DNA of 64,000 nucleotides from positions 1 through 64,000 of the forward strand of contig NZ_ATWH01000006.1 in assembly GCF_000421145.1 (NCBI RefSeq), read 5' to 3'. Numbering within the stretch: position 1 is the stretch's first letter; every line of letters starts with the position of its first letter. Positions 34,147 to 43,293 of this stretch are shown here, piece after piece. A model generated the notes under the pieces. The model had not been told where the DNA came from, searched no databases, and worked only from the letters and a program-made list of their open reading frames with translations. The position numbers were made by a program, and so were the translations under genes. The DNA is from Glaciibacter superstes DSM 21135 (GTDB taxonomy: Bacteria > Actinomycetota > Actinomycetes > Actinomycetales > Microbacteriaceae).

Positions 34147-36984
34147 TTGTCATCGTCGTCGACGTCCCCGCGCGGGCCGGAACATGGCGATGTCTACGTG
34201 CTTACTTTCGGCGGACTCCGGCTGGCAGTGCCGGAGATCGAAATCTCTCACCGGCCTCCGCGCGAGCTACTCATTCTGGCGAGATTACTCGTAGCTCGAG
34301 GCAAGGTGGTCTCCACCAGCATGCTGGTTGACACGCTCTGGGGGGATGCTCCACCTGCCAGCGCGTTCAACCAGGTACAGCGACATATCGGCGAGCTCAG
34401 ACGACTCTTCGAGCCGCGTCTGGCGGCGCGATCGACAGGGCGGATGGTCCTCGGAGTCGGTGAAGGGTACCGTCTCGACATCTCACTTGTTGACTCGGAC
34501 ATTGAGAGGTCATCGAGGCTCTGGGCGAAAGCCCGCGCCAGTGCGACTGCCGAGGCGCTTGAGCTGTACTCCGAAGCGCTTGCGCTCGTTGCTGGCCCCG
34601 TCCTCAGCGGCATGCCATGGACCGTTCTCACACGGCCAGAGTTTGAGGTGATCGAACGGGATCGAGTCGCACTCGCATTGGATGCGGCAGATTGCGCGCT
34701 TGCGGCAGGCGATTCATCGACAGTACTCGGCGCAATCGAAGCGATCGCCGCAGCTGCGCCACTCGATGAGCGATTGCAAGCGCGACTCATCCGCATGCTC
34801 GGTCGCTCCGAGCGGCGGGCGGATGCAATCGCGGTGTACGACAAAACTCGCCAGAATCTGATGCAGGAGCTCGAGGTCGCTCCCAGCAAGGCGTTACAGT
34901 CAGCACTCGATGAGGTCGTGAAAGGCGACCGCGCAGACCAGGACAGCGGCCCCAACGTTCCGCGCCGACTTCCGCTCTCCCCTGCATCGTTGGTCGAACG
35001 GGTGGGAATACGCTCTGTTCTGGAGGACGGCACAGCCCGTGCCTCGAACGGCGAGCCTGCACTTATCGTCGTAAGTGGGATGGCCGGCATCGGGAAAACG
35101 ACCCTCGCGGTTGAGTGGGCTCACTCAGTGGCAGACAGTTTTCCCGACGGCCAGTTGTTTGTGAACCTCGGCGGCTTCGACCGGGCTGGCCATGCCCTGA
35201 CCATCTCCGAAGCGCTCGGGCATCTACTGGAAGACCTCGGTGTTTCCCTTGCCGCGATTCGTGGCGGTGAAGATGAGCGAAGAGATGTCTACCGTAGGGC
35301 AATCGCCGGTAAACGAATCATTGTCGTTCTGGATAACGCAACTGACGCCAAACAAGTGCGTTCATTGTTGCCCGGATCGCAAGGCTCGTTGGTTATCGTC
35401 ACAAGTCGTGGGCAGCTGACTGGGCTCATCGTGCAGGACGGCGCTGTCTCTTTGTCGTTGTCGCGCTTGGGTGCCGAAGAGTCACGCGAGTTGCTGACGC
35501 GCAGGCTTGGGTCGGCGCGAGTAGCCGCCAACCGAAGCGCCGTTGACTCAATCATCGCCTCATGCGCCGGGCTTCCGCTCGCGCTCGCTCTCGCAGCAGC
35601 GGCCTCCGCTTCCGGCTCAGCGAACGCAATGAATGACGTCGCAGGAGGACTCGCCGCGACCGCGTCCGCTCTTGATGTGCTCTCTCTCGATGCAACCAAC
35701 GATCTGAGAACGACATTCGAATGGTCTTATCGCGCGCTCACTGAAGATGCCGCATGGGTGTTTCAAGTCGCGTCGGTTCACCCAGGTACGCAGATTTCTC
35801 TTCGAGCGCTATCCAGCATCGCCAATCTAGACCTGGGCAGGACATCTGCGGCATCAGCCGAGTTGGTTGTTTCGAATATGTTGACCCTTGTCTCCAAGGA
35901 TCAGTTCGCTCTGCACGATTTGCTGCGAGTTTTTGCCTCGGAGCTTGCGGAGCGCGCTCAGGTGGTTGAAGCCGCTCAGATACGTCTGGTCGAGTATTAC
36001 GTGCACTCGACCAGGCGCGCGTTTCTGAGCTTCGGAAGACCGTCAGTGGCTGAACTGAAATCATCCCCTCCAATTACGAGCGCGATAGCGGAATTTAGGG
36101 CGCCAGACGACGCAATCCGGTGGTTTCTCACGGAGCGTCAAGCTCTCATTGCGACCTTTGAGCTTGCACTTGCTCTCGGCCTGGATCGTTCGGCGGCTCT
36201 TCTCGCGTTGGATTGGCAGCCGATGCGACAGACTGTCGACAGCGCATATGAGCTTGTCGAATCGTGCGAGCTCGCGACGGAAGCGGCCGTCCGGGTTGGT
36301 GAGCCAGCGCTCGAAGCCGAACTTCGTCGAAACATGGCCTCGCACTGGGGTGCCGCTGGTCAAGTCGAGCGAGCATTGGGCGAGCTCGAGTCGGTCCTGC
36401 TGAGTTTTCGTGAGCGCGGGGACGAGGTAGGAGAAGCTAACGCCCTCCGTAATATGAGCGAGCTCGCCCACGATCGCGCCGCGGCGGTCGCCTATTCGGA
36501 GCGCTCAGTTGCAGCGGCACGAAGATCTGGTCGATCGGAAATCCTTGCGGTGTCGCTGATCAGTTATTCCGATTGGCTTCGGGATGAAGCGTCGGCCCAG
36601 CAGCTGTGGGACATGTCGGTTGAAGCGGAACAACTCGTGAATGATTCAGGCTCGGAGTACTTGCGGCCCTACCTGAACGTGAACCTCGCCCTCGCCCACG
36701 CGTTCCTCGGTCACTACGTCGAGGCGCTCGCTCAAATCGAAGCTGAGGAGGGCTCATTGGATCTGGAGATCCAAGCGTCCCATCTCGCTGTGACTGCGCT
36801 TGCATTGGCCGGACTTGGCCAACCCTCCCCCGCTCGCGCGGCCAGTAATAGCTTCGACTCGCTCGTTCGTGACTACCCGGACTTCTTCCTGAAGGTTAGG
36901 GACGCCCACGCGCTCCGCACCCATATCGATGCTGCACTCGCAGCGAGCGACGAGGTTGACGGTTCGCAACCCACAGGAACCTGA
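34147..36984 (+). CDS. AfsR/SARP-family STAND regulator (BTAD, NB-ARC, TPR-like)
   Basis: This 945-residue protein has an N-terminal OmpR-type winged helix (FGGLRLAVPEIEIS, then VSTSMLVDTLWGDAPPASAF and GYRLDI). A bacterial transcriptional activation domain follows (about 110-260), then an NB-ARC/STAND ATPase with Walker A GMAGIGKTTLAVEW and Walker B IIVVLDNA, the GLPLALAL motif, and C-terminal helical repeats. AfsR-like proteins activate secondary metabolite or stress genes. TTG 34147 follows GAAAGATGGG; GTG 34198 is another possible start. Its targets may be the next genes. Codon use seems somewhat less GC-rich than in its neighbours. Confidence 0.88.
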   Translation: MSSSSTSPRGPEHGDVYVLTFGGLRLAVPEIEISHRPPRELLILARLLVARGKVVSTSMLVDTLWGDAPPASAFNQVQRHIGELRRLFEPRLAARSTGRMVLGVGEGYRLDISLVDSDIERSSRLWAKARASATAEALELYSEALALVAGPVLSGMPWTVLTRPEFEVIERDRVALALDAADCALAAGDSSTVLGAIEAIAAAAPLDERLQARLIRMLGRSERRADAIAVYDKTRQNLMQELEVAPSKALQSALDEVVKGDRADQDSGPNVPRRLPLSPASLVERVGIRSVLEDGTARASNGEPALIVVSGMAGIGKTTLAVEWAHSVADSFPDGQLFVNLGGFDRAGHALTISEALGHLLEDLGVSLAAIRGGEDERRDVYRRAIAGKRIIVVLDNATDAKQVRSLLPGSQGSLVIVTSRGQLTGLIVQDGAVSLSLSRLGAEESRELLTRRLGSARVAANRSAVDSIIASCAGLPLALALAAAASASGSANAMNDVAGGLAATASALDVLSLDATNDLRTTFEWSYRALTEDAAWVFQVASVHPGTQISLRALSSIANLDLGRTSAASAELVVSNMLTLVSKDQFALHDLLRVFASELAERAQVVEAAQIRLVEYYVHSTRRAFLSFGRPSVAELKSSPPITSAIAEFRAPDDAIRWFLTERQALIATFELALALGLDRSAALLALDWQPMRQTVDSAYELVESCELATEAAVRVGEPALEAELRRNMASHWGAAGQVERALGELESVLLSFRERGDEVGEANALRNMSELAHDRAAAVAYSERSVAAARRSGRSEILAVSLISYSDWLRDEASAQQLWDMSVEAEQLVNDSGSEYLRPYLNVNLALAHAFLGHYVEALAQIEAEEGSLDLEIQASHLAVTALALAGLGQPSPARAASNSFDSLVRDYPDFFLKVRDAHALRTHIDAALAASDEVDGSQPTGT

Positions 36985-37133
36985 TCCGGGCAAGTGGAAC
37001 GGAATCAGCGTTCTACAATCTGCCACTCGCTCTTGACTGCACAGAGAATGCACTGACTCTTCACAGACGTCATGTTGTCTACCTTCTATACACACTTCGG
37101 AATCCTTCTTCCGAGGCCGAGGAGGAGAACAGC

Positions 37134-37847
37134 ATGAACGATCCACTAGTGGTACTGGTCCATGGTGCCTTCGCGGAGTCAGCGAGTTGGGGGCCGGTCA
37201 TCGAAAGGCTGCATTCGAAGTCAGTTCGAGTCATGGCAGTCGGAAACCCATTGAGGAGCCTCTCCACCGACGCACAATACCTCGCCGACGCGATCAACAA
37301 CGCGGACGGCCCAGCGGTTCTCGTCGGACACTCATACGGCGGGATGGTTATCACGCAAGCCGCGACCGGTCTCCCCTCCGTGGCTGCCCTCGTATACGTG
37401 GGCGGCTTCGCGCCCGATACTGGGGAAAGCGCGCTGATCCTGGGTGCGCACTCCCCCGGCAGCACTCTCGGCGACACGTTGGAGACATACCCGTTGAGCT
37501 CCGGCGGGAACGAACTTCGCATTGCAGCCGACTTGTTCCCGCGCCAGTTTTGCGCCGATGTACCGATTGAGACGGCTCGGGTCATGGCGCTCACACAACG
37601 ACCGGTCACCCAGGCTGCGCTGGCTGACACTCTCAGTGCGGAAATACCGGCTTGGAAAACGAAGCCTTCCTGGTTTGTTTTCGGATCGAAGGACCTCAAC
37701 ATTCCGGCGGAGACCCAGAAGTTCATGGCTGGGCGGGCCGCAGCTACGGCGACTTTCGAAGTCGATGGTGCATCACACGCACTGAATATGTCCCGTCCAG
37801 ACGAAGTGGCATCGACAGTACTCGACGCGGTCGAGTGGAGCCGGTAA
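37134..37847 (+). CDS. alpha/beta hydrolase (EstC/MES-like)
   Basis: This 237-residue hydrolase begins VVLVHGAFAESASWGPVIER and has the nucleophile elbow LVGHSYGGMVITQAA. The acid is in FVFGSKDLNIP and the catalytic His in VDGASHALNMS. The pattern is that of small esterases related to plant methyl esterases and bacterial EstC. An excellent GGAGGAG ribosome-binding site lies about six bases before the ATG. The LuxR-type regulator starts five bases after its stop, so the two are one operon. This suggests that the regulator controls or senses a substrate of the enzyme (inference). Confidence 0.9.
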   Translation: MNDPLVVLVHGAFAESASWGPVIERLHSKSVRVMAVGNPLRSLSTDAQYLADAINNADGPAVLVGHSYGGMVITQAATGLPSVAALVYVGGFAPDTGESALILGAHSPGSTLGDTLETYPLSSGGNELRIAADLFPRQFCADVPIETARVMALTQRPVTQAALADTLSAEIPAWKTKPSWFVFGSKDLNIPAETQKFMAGRAAATATFEVDGASHALNMSRPDEVASTVLDAVEWSR

Positions 37848-37852
37848 ACACC

Positions 37853-40609
37853 ATGTCAGAACCTCAATTTGAGCTGCTGGGTCGTCAACGCGAATGCGGG
37901 CAGTTGGATCGTCTACTTGAAACGGTGAGAAGTGGCCAAAGCTCCTCTCTCATTCTCTGGGGCGAGGCCGGTATCGGAAAGTCGGCGCTACTCGACTACG
38001 TGGCCAAGCAGGCGAAAGGTATCCGCGTCGAACGCGCGTTTGGTCTCGAATCCGAGATGGAACTGGCATTTGCGGGGGTCCACCAATTGTGCTTGCCCAT
38101 GATCGACCGCCTGGATCGCTTGCCTGCTCCCCAACAGGTCGCGCTGACTACGGCGTTTGGCATCAGTCGTGGTGCTCCACCGGCTCCATTCTTAGTCGCC
38201 CTCGCAGTCTTAAGCCTCTTATCCGTTGTTGCCGAGGAGCGCCCGGTTGTGGCCCTCATCGACGATGCCCAGTGGCTAGACGATGTCTCCGCACAGGTGC
38301 TCTCGTTCGTCGCTAGACGTTTGCAGGCCGAGTCGGTGGCGATCATCTTCGCTGCCCGAGCAGGAACCGGCCGCTGTGCGTTGGAAGGAATATCAGACTT
38401 ACGCGTACCCGGACTTCGAGATGCTGATGCTCATGAAGTGCTTGATCGCGCACTGCATTCGCCGGTCGATACCGCAGTGCGTGAACGCTTCGTCGGTGAT
38501 AGTCGAGGAAACCCGCTTGCGCTTCTTGAGCTGCCAGCGGGGCTCACCCCCGCCGAACTAGCAGGGGGTTTCGGATTACCCAGCTCGATCCCGCTCGTGA
38601 ATCGTCTTGAAAAGGGATTCATGAATCGAATTACCCCTCTCGCTGCTGAGACACGCACGCTCATCTTGTTGGCTGCGGTCGAACCCACCGGAGAACCAGC
38701 CCTGCTGTGGCGAGCTGCCGATGAGCTTGGGATTGGGACAGAAGCCAGTGACGCTGCTCTGTCGACTGGGCTGGTGGAGTTCACGCCGCGCGTGCGTTTC
38801 CAGCATCCTTTGGCTCGTTCTGCGATCAGCAGATTAGCTGAATCACGAGAAACGCGTCTGGTGCATCGAGCGCTCGCCGCCGTTACCGATTCCACAGAGT
38901 ATCCCGATCGAAGGGCTTGGCATCTGGCCCTTTCAGCAGCGGGACCAGACGAATCGGTGGCCAGCGAGCTTGAACGGTCCGCAGGGCGCGCCCAGGAGCG
39001 CGGAGGGTTGGCGGCGGCCGCAGCATTCCTCAAAGAGGCAGCTGAGCTCACGGTCGATCCATTCCGAAAGGGCACCAGAGCACTGGCCGCCGCACACGCA
39101 AAGCACCTGGCCGGAGCCAACGACGAAGCCATGTCGCTCCTGAAGGTTGCAGAATCTCTGCCCTCAGATGAGCGCGGTCGAGCGGCTGCTGCATTACTAC
39201 GCGGACAGATCACACTCGTTGCTTCTGGCAGCAAAAAGGCAACGCCACTGCTCATCGAAGCCGCTCAGCTGTGGCAGCAGATTGACCCACACACATCGCG
39301 CGAAGCATATTTGGATGCCATTACCTCAGCTCTGAGCCTCGGGCGTTTTTCAGACAAGGCAACCCTGTCCTTGGTGGCGAAGGCCGCACGCGGGGCACCA
39401 AAAGCCAGCAGCCAGTCAACTGATCTCCTCGTGAACGGTTTCGCCAGCGTGGTCACCGATGGTTATGCCGCTGCAGCACCGATGCTCAAAGAAGCGATCA
39501 CGGCGTTCCTAGACGGCCCGCTGCACGCGACTGAGGCGATCCGCTGGTCATGGCTGGCGATTCACGCTGCAAAGGATCTCTGGGATGACACCAAAGTAGA
39601 CCAGATTGGAGATCGTCACGTCCAGCTGGCTCGCGAGTCAGGCGCGCTTAGCGCGCTCCCCAACGCACTAGCTGGCCAAGCGATTTCGTGCCTCCATCGG
39701 GGCGAGTTTGACCTCGCTGCCACAGTGATACAAGAGATTGATGACGTGTCGGCCGCGACAGGGCGATTGGCTCCGGCATACGCAGCGATCGGTCTCGCCG
39801 CATGCCGCGGGGAGACAGAGAAATTCATCCGCCTCAGCGTACCTGCGCTGAAGGTGGCTGAGAACCGAGGCGATGGGCTTGGCTTCTCACTTGTAAAATT
39901 TGCCGGGGCTGTGCTCCATAACGGACTTGGCGATTATCGAAAGGCTCTCGATGAGGCCGAATCCGGTGCTGCCTATCCCAACGATCTTTGCTACAGCATG
40001 TGGTCTTTGAAGGAGCTCATCGAAGCTGCCTCTCGTTGCGGAGAGCTCGCCCGCGCAGAATCCGCACTGAGCCAGCTTTCTGAGTCCACGCAGGCAAGCG
40101 GGACCGACTGGGCGCTCGGCATCGAGGCACGATCGCGTGCGCTCGTTAGCCAGGGCCCTGTCGCAGAGGCCCTCTATGTTGAGGCTATCGAGAGACTCGG
40201 AAGAACGCGGATTGCGATTGAACTCGCACGAGCTCACTTGTTGTACGGCGAGTGGCTCCGGCGCGAAGGTCGACGAACGGACGCGAGGGCGAATCTGCGT
40301 ACGGCTTACGAGATGTTTACTGACTTCGGTGCATCCGCATTTGCCGAGCGCACCCGCCGCGAGCTTTCTATAACAGGCGAAACCGTGCGCAAGCGCACTG
40401 CGGGCTCTGGGAACGAGCTCACCGCCCAAGAGACACAGATCGCAACCCTGGCCGCAGAGGGTCACACCAACCCTGAAATCGGCTCAGAGCTCTTTATTAG
40501 TGCGCGCACGGTGGAATGGCACCTCGGCAAGATCTATCCGAAGCTGGGCATTGCTTCGCGAAGGGAACTCCGACAGGTCTTGAGCAACCTCGTCGCCATC
40601 GCCGCATAG
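37853..40609 (+). CDS. LuxR-family large ATP-binding regulator (LAL)
   Basis: This 918-residue protein has an N-terminal AAA/STAND ATPase with Walker A LWGEAGIGKSALLDYV and Walker B VVALIDDAQWLDDVSAQVL. A long helical-repeat region follows. The C-terminal LuxR helix-turn-helix reads LTAQETQIATLAAEGHTNPE followed by IGSELFISARTVEWHLGKIY. LAL proteins such as MalT activate genes when they bind an inducer and ATP. ATG 37853 is placed five bases after the hydrolase stop; the longer in-frame reading into that gene is rejected. With the AfsR-like gene it makes a 6.4-kb regulator block. Confidence 0.93.
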   Translation: MSEPQFELLGRQRECGQLDRLLETVRSGQSSSLILWGEAGIGKSALLDYVAKQAKGIRVERAFGLESEMELAFAGVHQLCLPMIDRLDRLPAPQQVALTTAFGISRGAPPAPFLVALAVLSLLSVVAEERPVVALIDDAQWLDDVSAQVLSFVARRLQAESVAIIFAARAGTGRCALEGISDLRVPGLRDADAHEVLDRALHSPVDTAVRERFVGDSRGNPLALLELPAGLTPAELAGGFGLPSSIPLVNRLEKGFMNRITPLAAETRTLILLAAVEPTGEPALLWRAADELGIGTEASDAALSTGLVEFTPRVRFQHPLARSAISRLAESRETRLVHRALAAVTDSTEYPDRRAWHLALSAAGPDESVASELERSAGRAQERGGLAAAAAFLKEAAELTVDPFRKGTRALAAAHAKHLAGANDEAMSLLKVAESLPSDERGRAAAALLRGQITLVASGSKKATPLLIEAAQLWQQIDPHTSREAYLDAITSALSLGRFSDKATLSLVAKAARGAPKASSQSTDLLVNGFASVVTDGYAAAAPMLKEAITAFLDGPLHATEAIRWSWLAIHAAKDLWDDTKVDQIGDRHVQLARESGALSALPNALAGQAISCLHRGEFDLAATVIQEIDDVSAATGRLAPAYAAIGLAACRGETEKFIRLSVPALKVAENRGDGLGFSLVKFAGAVLHNGLGDYRKALDEAESGAAYPNDLCYSMWSLKELIEAASRCGELARAESALSQLSESTQASGTDWALGIEARSRALVSQGPVAEALYVEAIERLGRTRIAIELARAHLLYGEWLRREGRRTDARANLRTAYEMFTDFGASAFAERTRRELSITGETVRKRTAGSGNELTAQETQIATLAAEGHTNPEIGSELFISARTVEWHLGKIYPKLGIASRRELRQVLSNLVAIAA

Positions 40610-40737
40610 CGGCTGAGGCTCCGGCTGCCAGTTGCCCCGACTTCCAGCTGCTCCGACGCGACCTCCGGTGATCTGGACCCGGTAAGCCGATCTCGCAGGC
40701 CGTGTTCGACGACCAGCGAATCTCCACTTTTTTGCAA

Positions 40738-40766
40738 TTGACTTAATCGAATACGTGTTCGAATAT
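40738..40766 (+). promoter_or_regulatory. promoter of the imuA'-imuB-dnaE2 cassette
   Basis: -35 TTGACT (40738-40743) and -10 GAATAT (40761-40766) are 17 bp apart. The -10 ends six bases before ATG 40773, again a leaderless arrangement. The LexA box lies in the spacer and overlaps the -10. Confidence 0.65.
40747..40762. promoter_or_regulatory. LexA (SOS) box
   Basis: TCGAATACGTGTTCGA matches the actinobacterial SOS box TCGAAC-N4-GTTCGA with one deviation (T for C at the sixth base). It overlaps the promoter of the mutasome cassette, as expected for LexA repression. Confidence 0.88.
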
Positions 40767-40772
40767 TGAAGT

Positions 40773-41576
40773 ATGTCCATGCCAGCCGTTGCGCACTCCC
40801 CCGATGCTTCCGGCACCGTATCGAACGCTGTGGCTTCGAACACCGTAGCTTCGAACACCGCGGCTTCGAACACCGTGGCTTCGCTGCAGCAGCGCATCTC
40901 CAGTATGCAGGCGACAAAGCTGGATACCAGGACTCTCCCGACCTTGGAAGCTCTGGCCGGCATCCTGCCGGGCGGCTCCCTCCGGCAGGGCGCCGCCTAC
41001 TCGGTCGACTCCACCAGCCTTGTCATGGCCCTCCTCGCCGGCCCATCGCAGAGCGGCGCCTGGTGCGGCGTGGTCGGCGTGCCCGACTTCGGAACGGAAG
41101 CGGCCGCATCCTTCGGTATCGACCTGACCCGGCTGGTACTGGTGCCCTCTCCCGCCGACCAGTGGCTCACCGTCACGGCAGCCCTGGTCGACGTACTCAC
41201 CGTGGTCGTCGTCTCTCCGCCGCGAGGTGCCGCCGATGCTGATGTCGCCCGCCTCAGTGCCCGCATGCGGCAACGCGGCTGCACCCTGATCGTGATGGGT
41301 GCCTGGCCGCAGGTCGAGGCCAGCCTGCACATCGAACACAGCCAGTGGAACGGCCTTGCCCAGGGGTACGGTTTCCTGTCTGGCCGCGAGGTCACGATCA
41401 CCTCGACCGGCAAGCATCGGTTCGACCGGCCGAAGACGGCCAGTCTCTGGCTGCCGGACGCACAGCAGAACATCCGAACGGTGGAGCCGTCACCTCCGGC
41501 GTCCGTCCACCCCGCGTCGCCCCGCTCAGCGCCGGCGCGTCCTGTGGCCGTTCCCCCGCTCCGGGAGACGGGGTAG
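40773..41576 (+). CDS. imuA': ImuA' (RecA-like mutasome component)
   Basis: This 267-residue protein is the first gene of an SOS mutagenesis cassette. Its RecA-like core is degenerate: LEALAGILPGGSLRQGAAYS replaces a Walker A motif. It contains ADQWLTVTAALVDVLTVVVV and RMRQRGCTLIVMGAWPQVEA. In mycobacteria ImuA', ImuB and DnaE2 act together in damage tolerance. The first 36 residues are low complexity and hold four 15-bp tandem repeats. The gene is followed two bases later by imuB and controlled by the LexA box just upstream. Confidence 0.88.
   Translation: MSMPAVAHSPDASGTVSNAVASNTVASNTAASNTVASLQQRISSMQATKLDTRTLPTLEALAGILPGGSLRQGAAYSVDSTSLVMALLAGPSQSGAWCGVVGVPDFGTEAAASFGIDLTRLVLVPSPADQWLTVTAALVDVLTVVVVSPPRGAADADVARLSARMRQRGCTLIVMGAWPQVEASLHIEHSQWNGLAQGYGFLSGREVTITSTGKHRFDRPKTASLWLPDAQQNIRTVEPSPPASVHPASPRSAPARPVAVPPLRETG
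40821..40880 (+). repeat. four 15-bp tandem repeats each starting with a LexA half-site
   Basis: Units at 40821, 40836, 40851 and 40866 follow TCGAACRCYGYRGCT. TCGAAC equals one half of the SOS box consensus. In frame they encode SNAVA, SNTVA, SNTAA and SNTVA near the ImuA' N-terminus. The first unit is only 58 bp from the LexA box. Confidence 0.85.
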
Positions 41577-41578
41577 CC

Positions 41579-43186
41579 ATGTCGATCAGACTGACCCGAA
41601 CGATTGTGCTCTGGTGCCCGGATTGGCCGGTGACCGCGGCGATGCACGCGACCGGGCAGGGCACGGATGCCCCCATCGCCCTGATCGACAAAGGTCTTGT
41701 TTTCGCCTGCTCAAGCGCAGCCCGCACAGAAGGTGTGCAACGCGGGCTCAAGCTGCGCGAAGCACAGTACCGCGCACCGGAGCTGGTCGTGCTTCCCTAC
41801 GACCCCGTACAAGATGCCCGCGTCTTCGAACCGGTGATCACCCGGATCGAGGAGATCATGCCAGGGGTACAGGTGATCCGCCCGGGAACCTGCGCCATCC
41901 GCTCCCGCGGACCGAGCCGCTACTACGGCGGAGAGGAACAGGCGACACAGGCCCTCCTGGCCTGCCTGGGTGAACTCGGCATCCACGACGCCAGGGTGGG
42001 AATAGCCGACGGGCCGTTTGCCGCAGAACAGGCGGCCCGCGGTACAAGCAGGCAGGGCACAGCCGTGCAGATCGTGCCGCCAGACGCATCGCCGGCTTTT
42101 CTTGCTCCCCTGTCCATCGGCATCCTTGTCGATGACCGGCTGGCCGTTCTCCTGCATCGTCTCGGTGTGCACACGCTCGGGGATTTCGCCGCCCTTCCTG
42201 CTCTGGACGTGCTGCGGCGCTTCGGAGCGGAAGGGGCCCAGGCCCATGAGAAGGCCGGCGGGCGGGAGAACCGGAGCGTGGCCGCGCGCATCCCACCGAA
42301 ACTCTATGACGTCGAACTTGAATTCGAACCGGCACTCGATCGCATCGACCAGGTCACGTTCGCGATCAGGGCCTTGGCCGACAGGTTCATCGACACCCTG
42401 CGTTCCAGCAGGCTGGTCTGCACCGCCATCCGCATCGAGGTCCGCACAGAGTCCGGTGACGCCTCAGAGCGCAGCTGGCTGCATCCGCGCTGGTTCAGTG
42501 CAGCGGATGTCGTCGACCGGGTGCGCTGGCAGCTCCAGGGCGGCAGCGCGATCGACACCGGACTGCGTTCGGGCGTCACCCGTGTGCAGATCTCTCCCGA
42601 ACGCCTGGATTCAACCGGCAACCATGAGGAGGGGCTCTGGGGGTCCGGTCCAGACGAACGCATCCACCACGGACTCACCCGCGTGCAGAGCATGCTCGGC
42701 CACGAGGGTGTGCTTACCGCAGTGGGCGGCGGGGGGCGGATGCTCGCCGACCGCCAGATCCTCGTGCCGTGGGGCGACCGGCCGGAAGACGGCTCCTCCC
42801 GCTCGCGCGCCGCCTCACCTGCACCTGCCGCTGCACCTGCCGCTGCATCTGCCGAGCCCTGGCCGGGCAGCCTGCAAGGACTCACACCGTCCACGGTCTT
42901 CCGCCGGCGGCATCCGGTGACGTTGCTCACTGCGGGCGGTGCCCCCGTCGCCGTGGACGACCGAGGACGAATCGATGGTGTCCCGGGCCGCTTCTCCCCC
43001 ACAGGAATGCCGGACGATCTTCGACGAATCACCGTCTGGGCCGGTCCCTGGCCGGTCACCGAACGCTGGTGGGACCCAGAGCGGGCCAGGAGCCTGCACC
43101 GTTTCCAGGTTGTCGACGACGACGGAGACGCCTGGCTGCTTGCGCTCGACGGACTCGACTGGTGGGCAGAGGGGCGTTATGACTAG
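41579..43186 (+). CDS. imuB: ImuB (non-catalytic Y-family polymerase homologue)
   Basis: This 535-residue protein has the Y-family polymerase fold (RTIVLWCPDWPVTAAMHATG, RGPSRYYGGEEQATQALLAC, the helix-hairpin region HRLGVHTLGDFAALPALDVL). The canonical DxD and SxDE active-site acids are not conserved: the first motif reads LWCPDWP and the second GTCAIRSRG. This agrees with ImuB being an adaptor that brings DnaE2 to the sliding clamp. A linker with 12-bp repeats (near residue 420) precedes the C-terminal domain ending GLDWWAEGRYD. It starts two bases after imuA'. Confidence 0.92.
   Translation: MSIRLTRTIVLWCPDWPVTAAMHATGQGTDAPIALIDKGLVFACSSAARTEGVQRGLKLREAQYRAPELVVLPYDPVQDARVFEPVITRIEEIMPGVQVIRPGTCAIRSRGPSRYYGGEEQATQALLACLGELGIHDARVGIADGPFAAEQAARGTSRQGTAVQIVPPDASPAFLAPLSIGILVDDRLAVLLHRLGVHTLGDFAALPALDVLRRFGAEGAQAHEKAGGRENRSVAARIPPKLYDVELEFEPALDRIDQVTFAIRALADRFIDTLRSSRLVCTAIRIEVRTESGDASERSWLHPRWFSAADVVDRVRWQLQGGSAIDTGLRSGVTRVQISPERLDSTGNHEEGLWGSGPDERIHHGLTRVQSMLGHEGVLTAVGGGGRMLADRQILVPWGDRPEDGSSRSRAASPAPAAAPAAASAEPWPGSLQGLTPSTVFRRRHPVTLLTAGGAPVAVDDRGRIDGVPGRFSPTGMPDDLRRITVWAGPWPVTERWWDPERARSLHRFQVVDDDGDAWLLALDGLDWWAEGRYD
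42821..42856 (+). repeat. three 12-bp tandem repeats in the imuB linker
   Basis: GCACCTGCCGCT occurs twice (42821 and 42833), then GCATCTGCCGAG at 42845. They encode APAA, APAA and ASAE in an Ala/Pro linker. Confidence 0.8.
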
Positions 43187-43293
43187 AGGCTGGCGCCGAC
43201 CGTGCTTCCCCAGCACCGTCAGGGCGTCCACCATCAGGGTCTGCTCTGAGATCACTCCGACCATCACATCGCCGGAGACAGGGCGGTGCGCAC

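Noticed and set aside
34110-34331. Alternative short gene starting at ATG 34110
   Set aside because: It overlaps the AfsR-like winged-helix domain in another frame and shows no domain; the regulator frame carries the conserved motifs.
37652-37852. Upstream in-frame extension of the LAL regulator gene
   Set aside because: It lies within the hydrolase gene in another frame, whose catalytic His and stop are in this stretch. ATG 37853 with the ATPase domain close behind is the natural start.
40821-40880. CRISPR-like array
   Set aside because: The 15-bp units are directly adjacent with no spacers and stay in frame inside imuA'.
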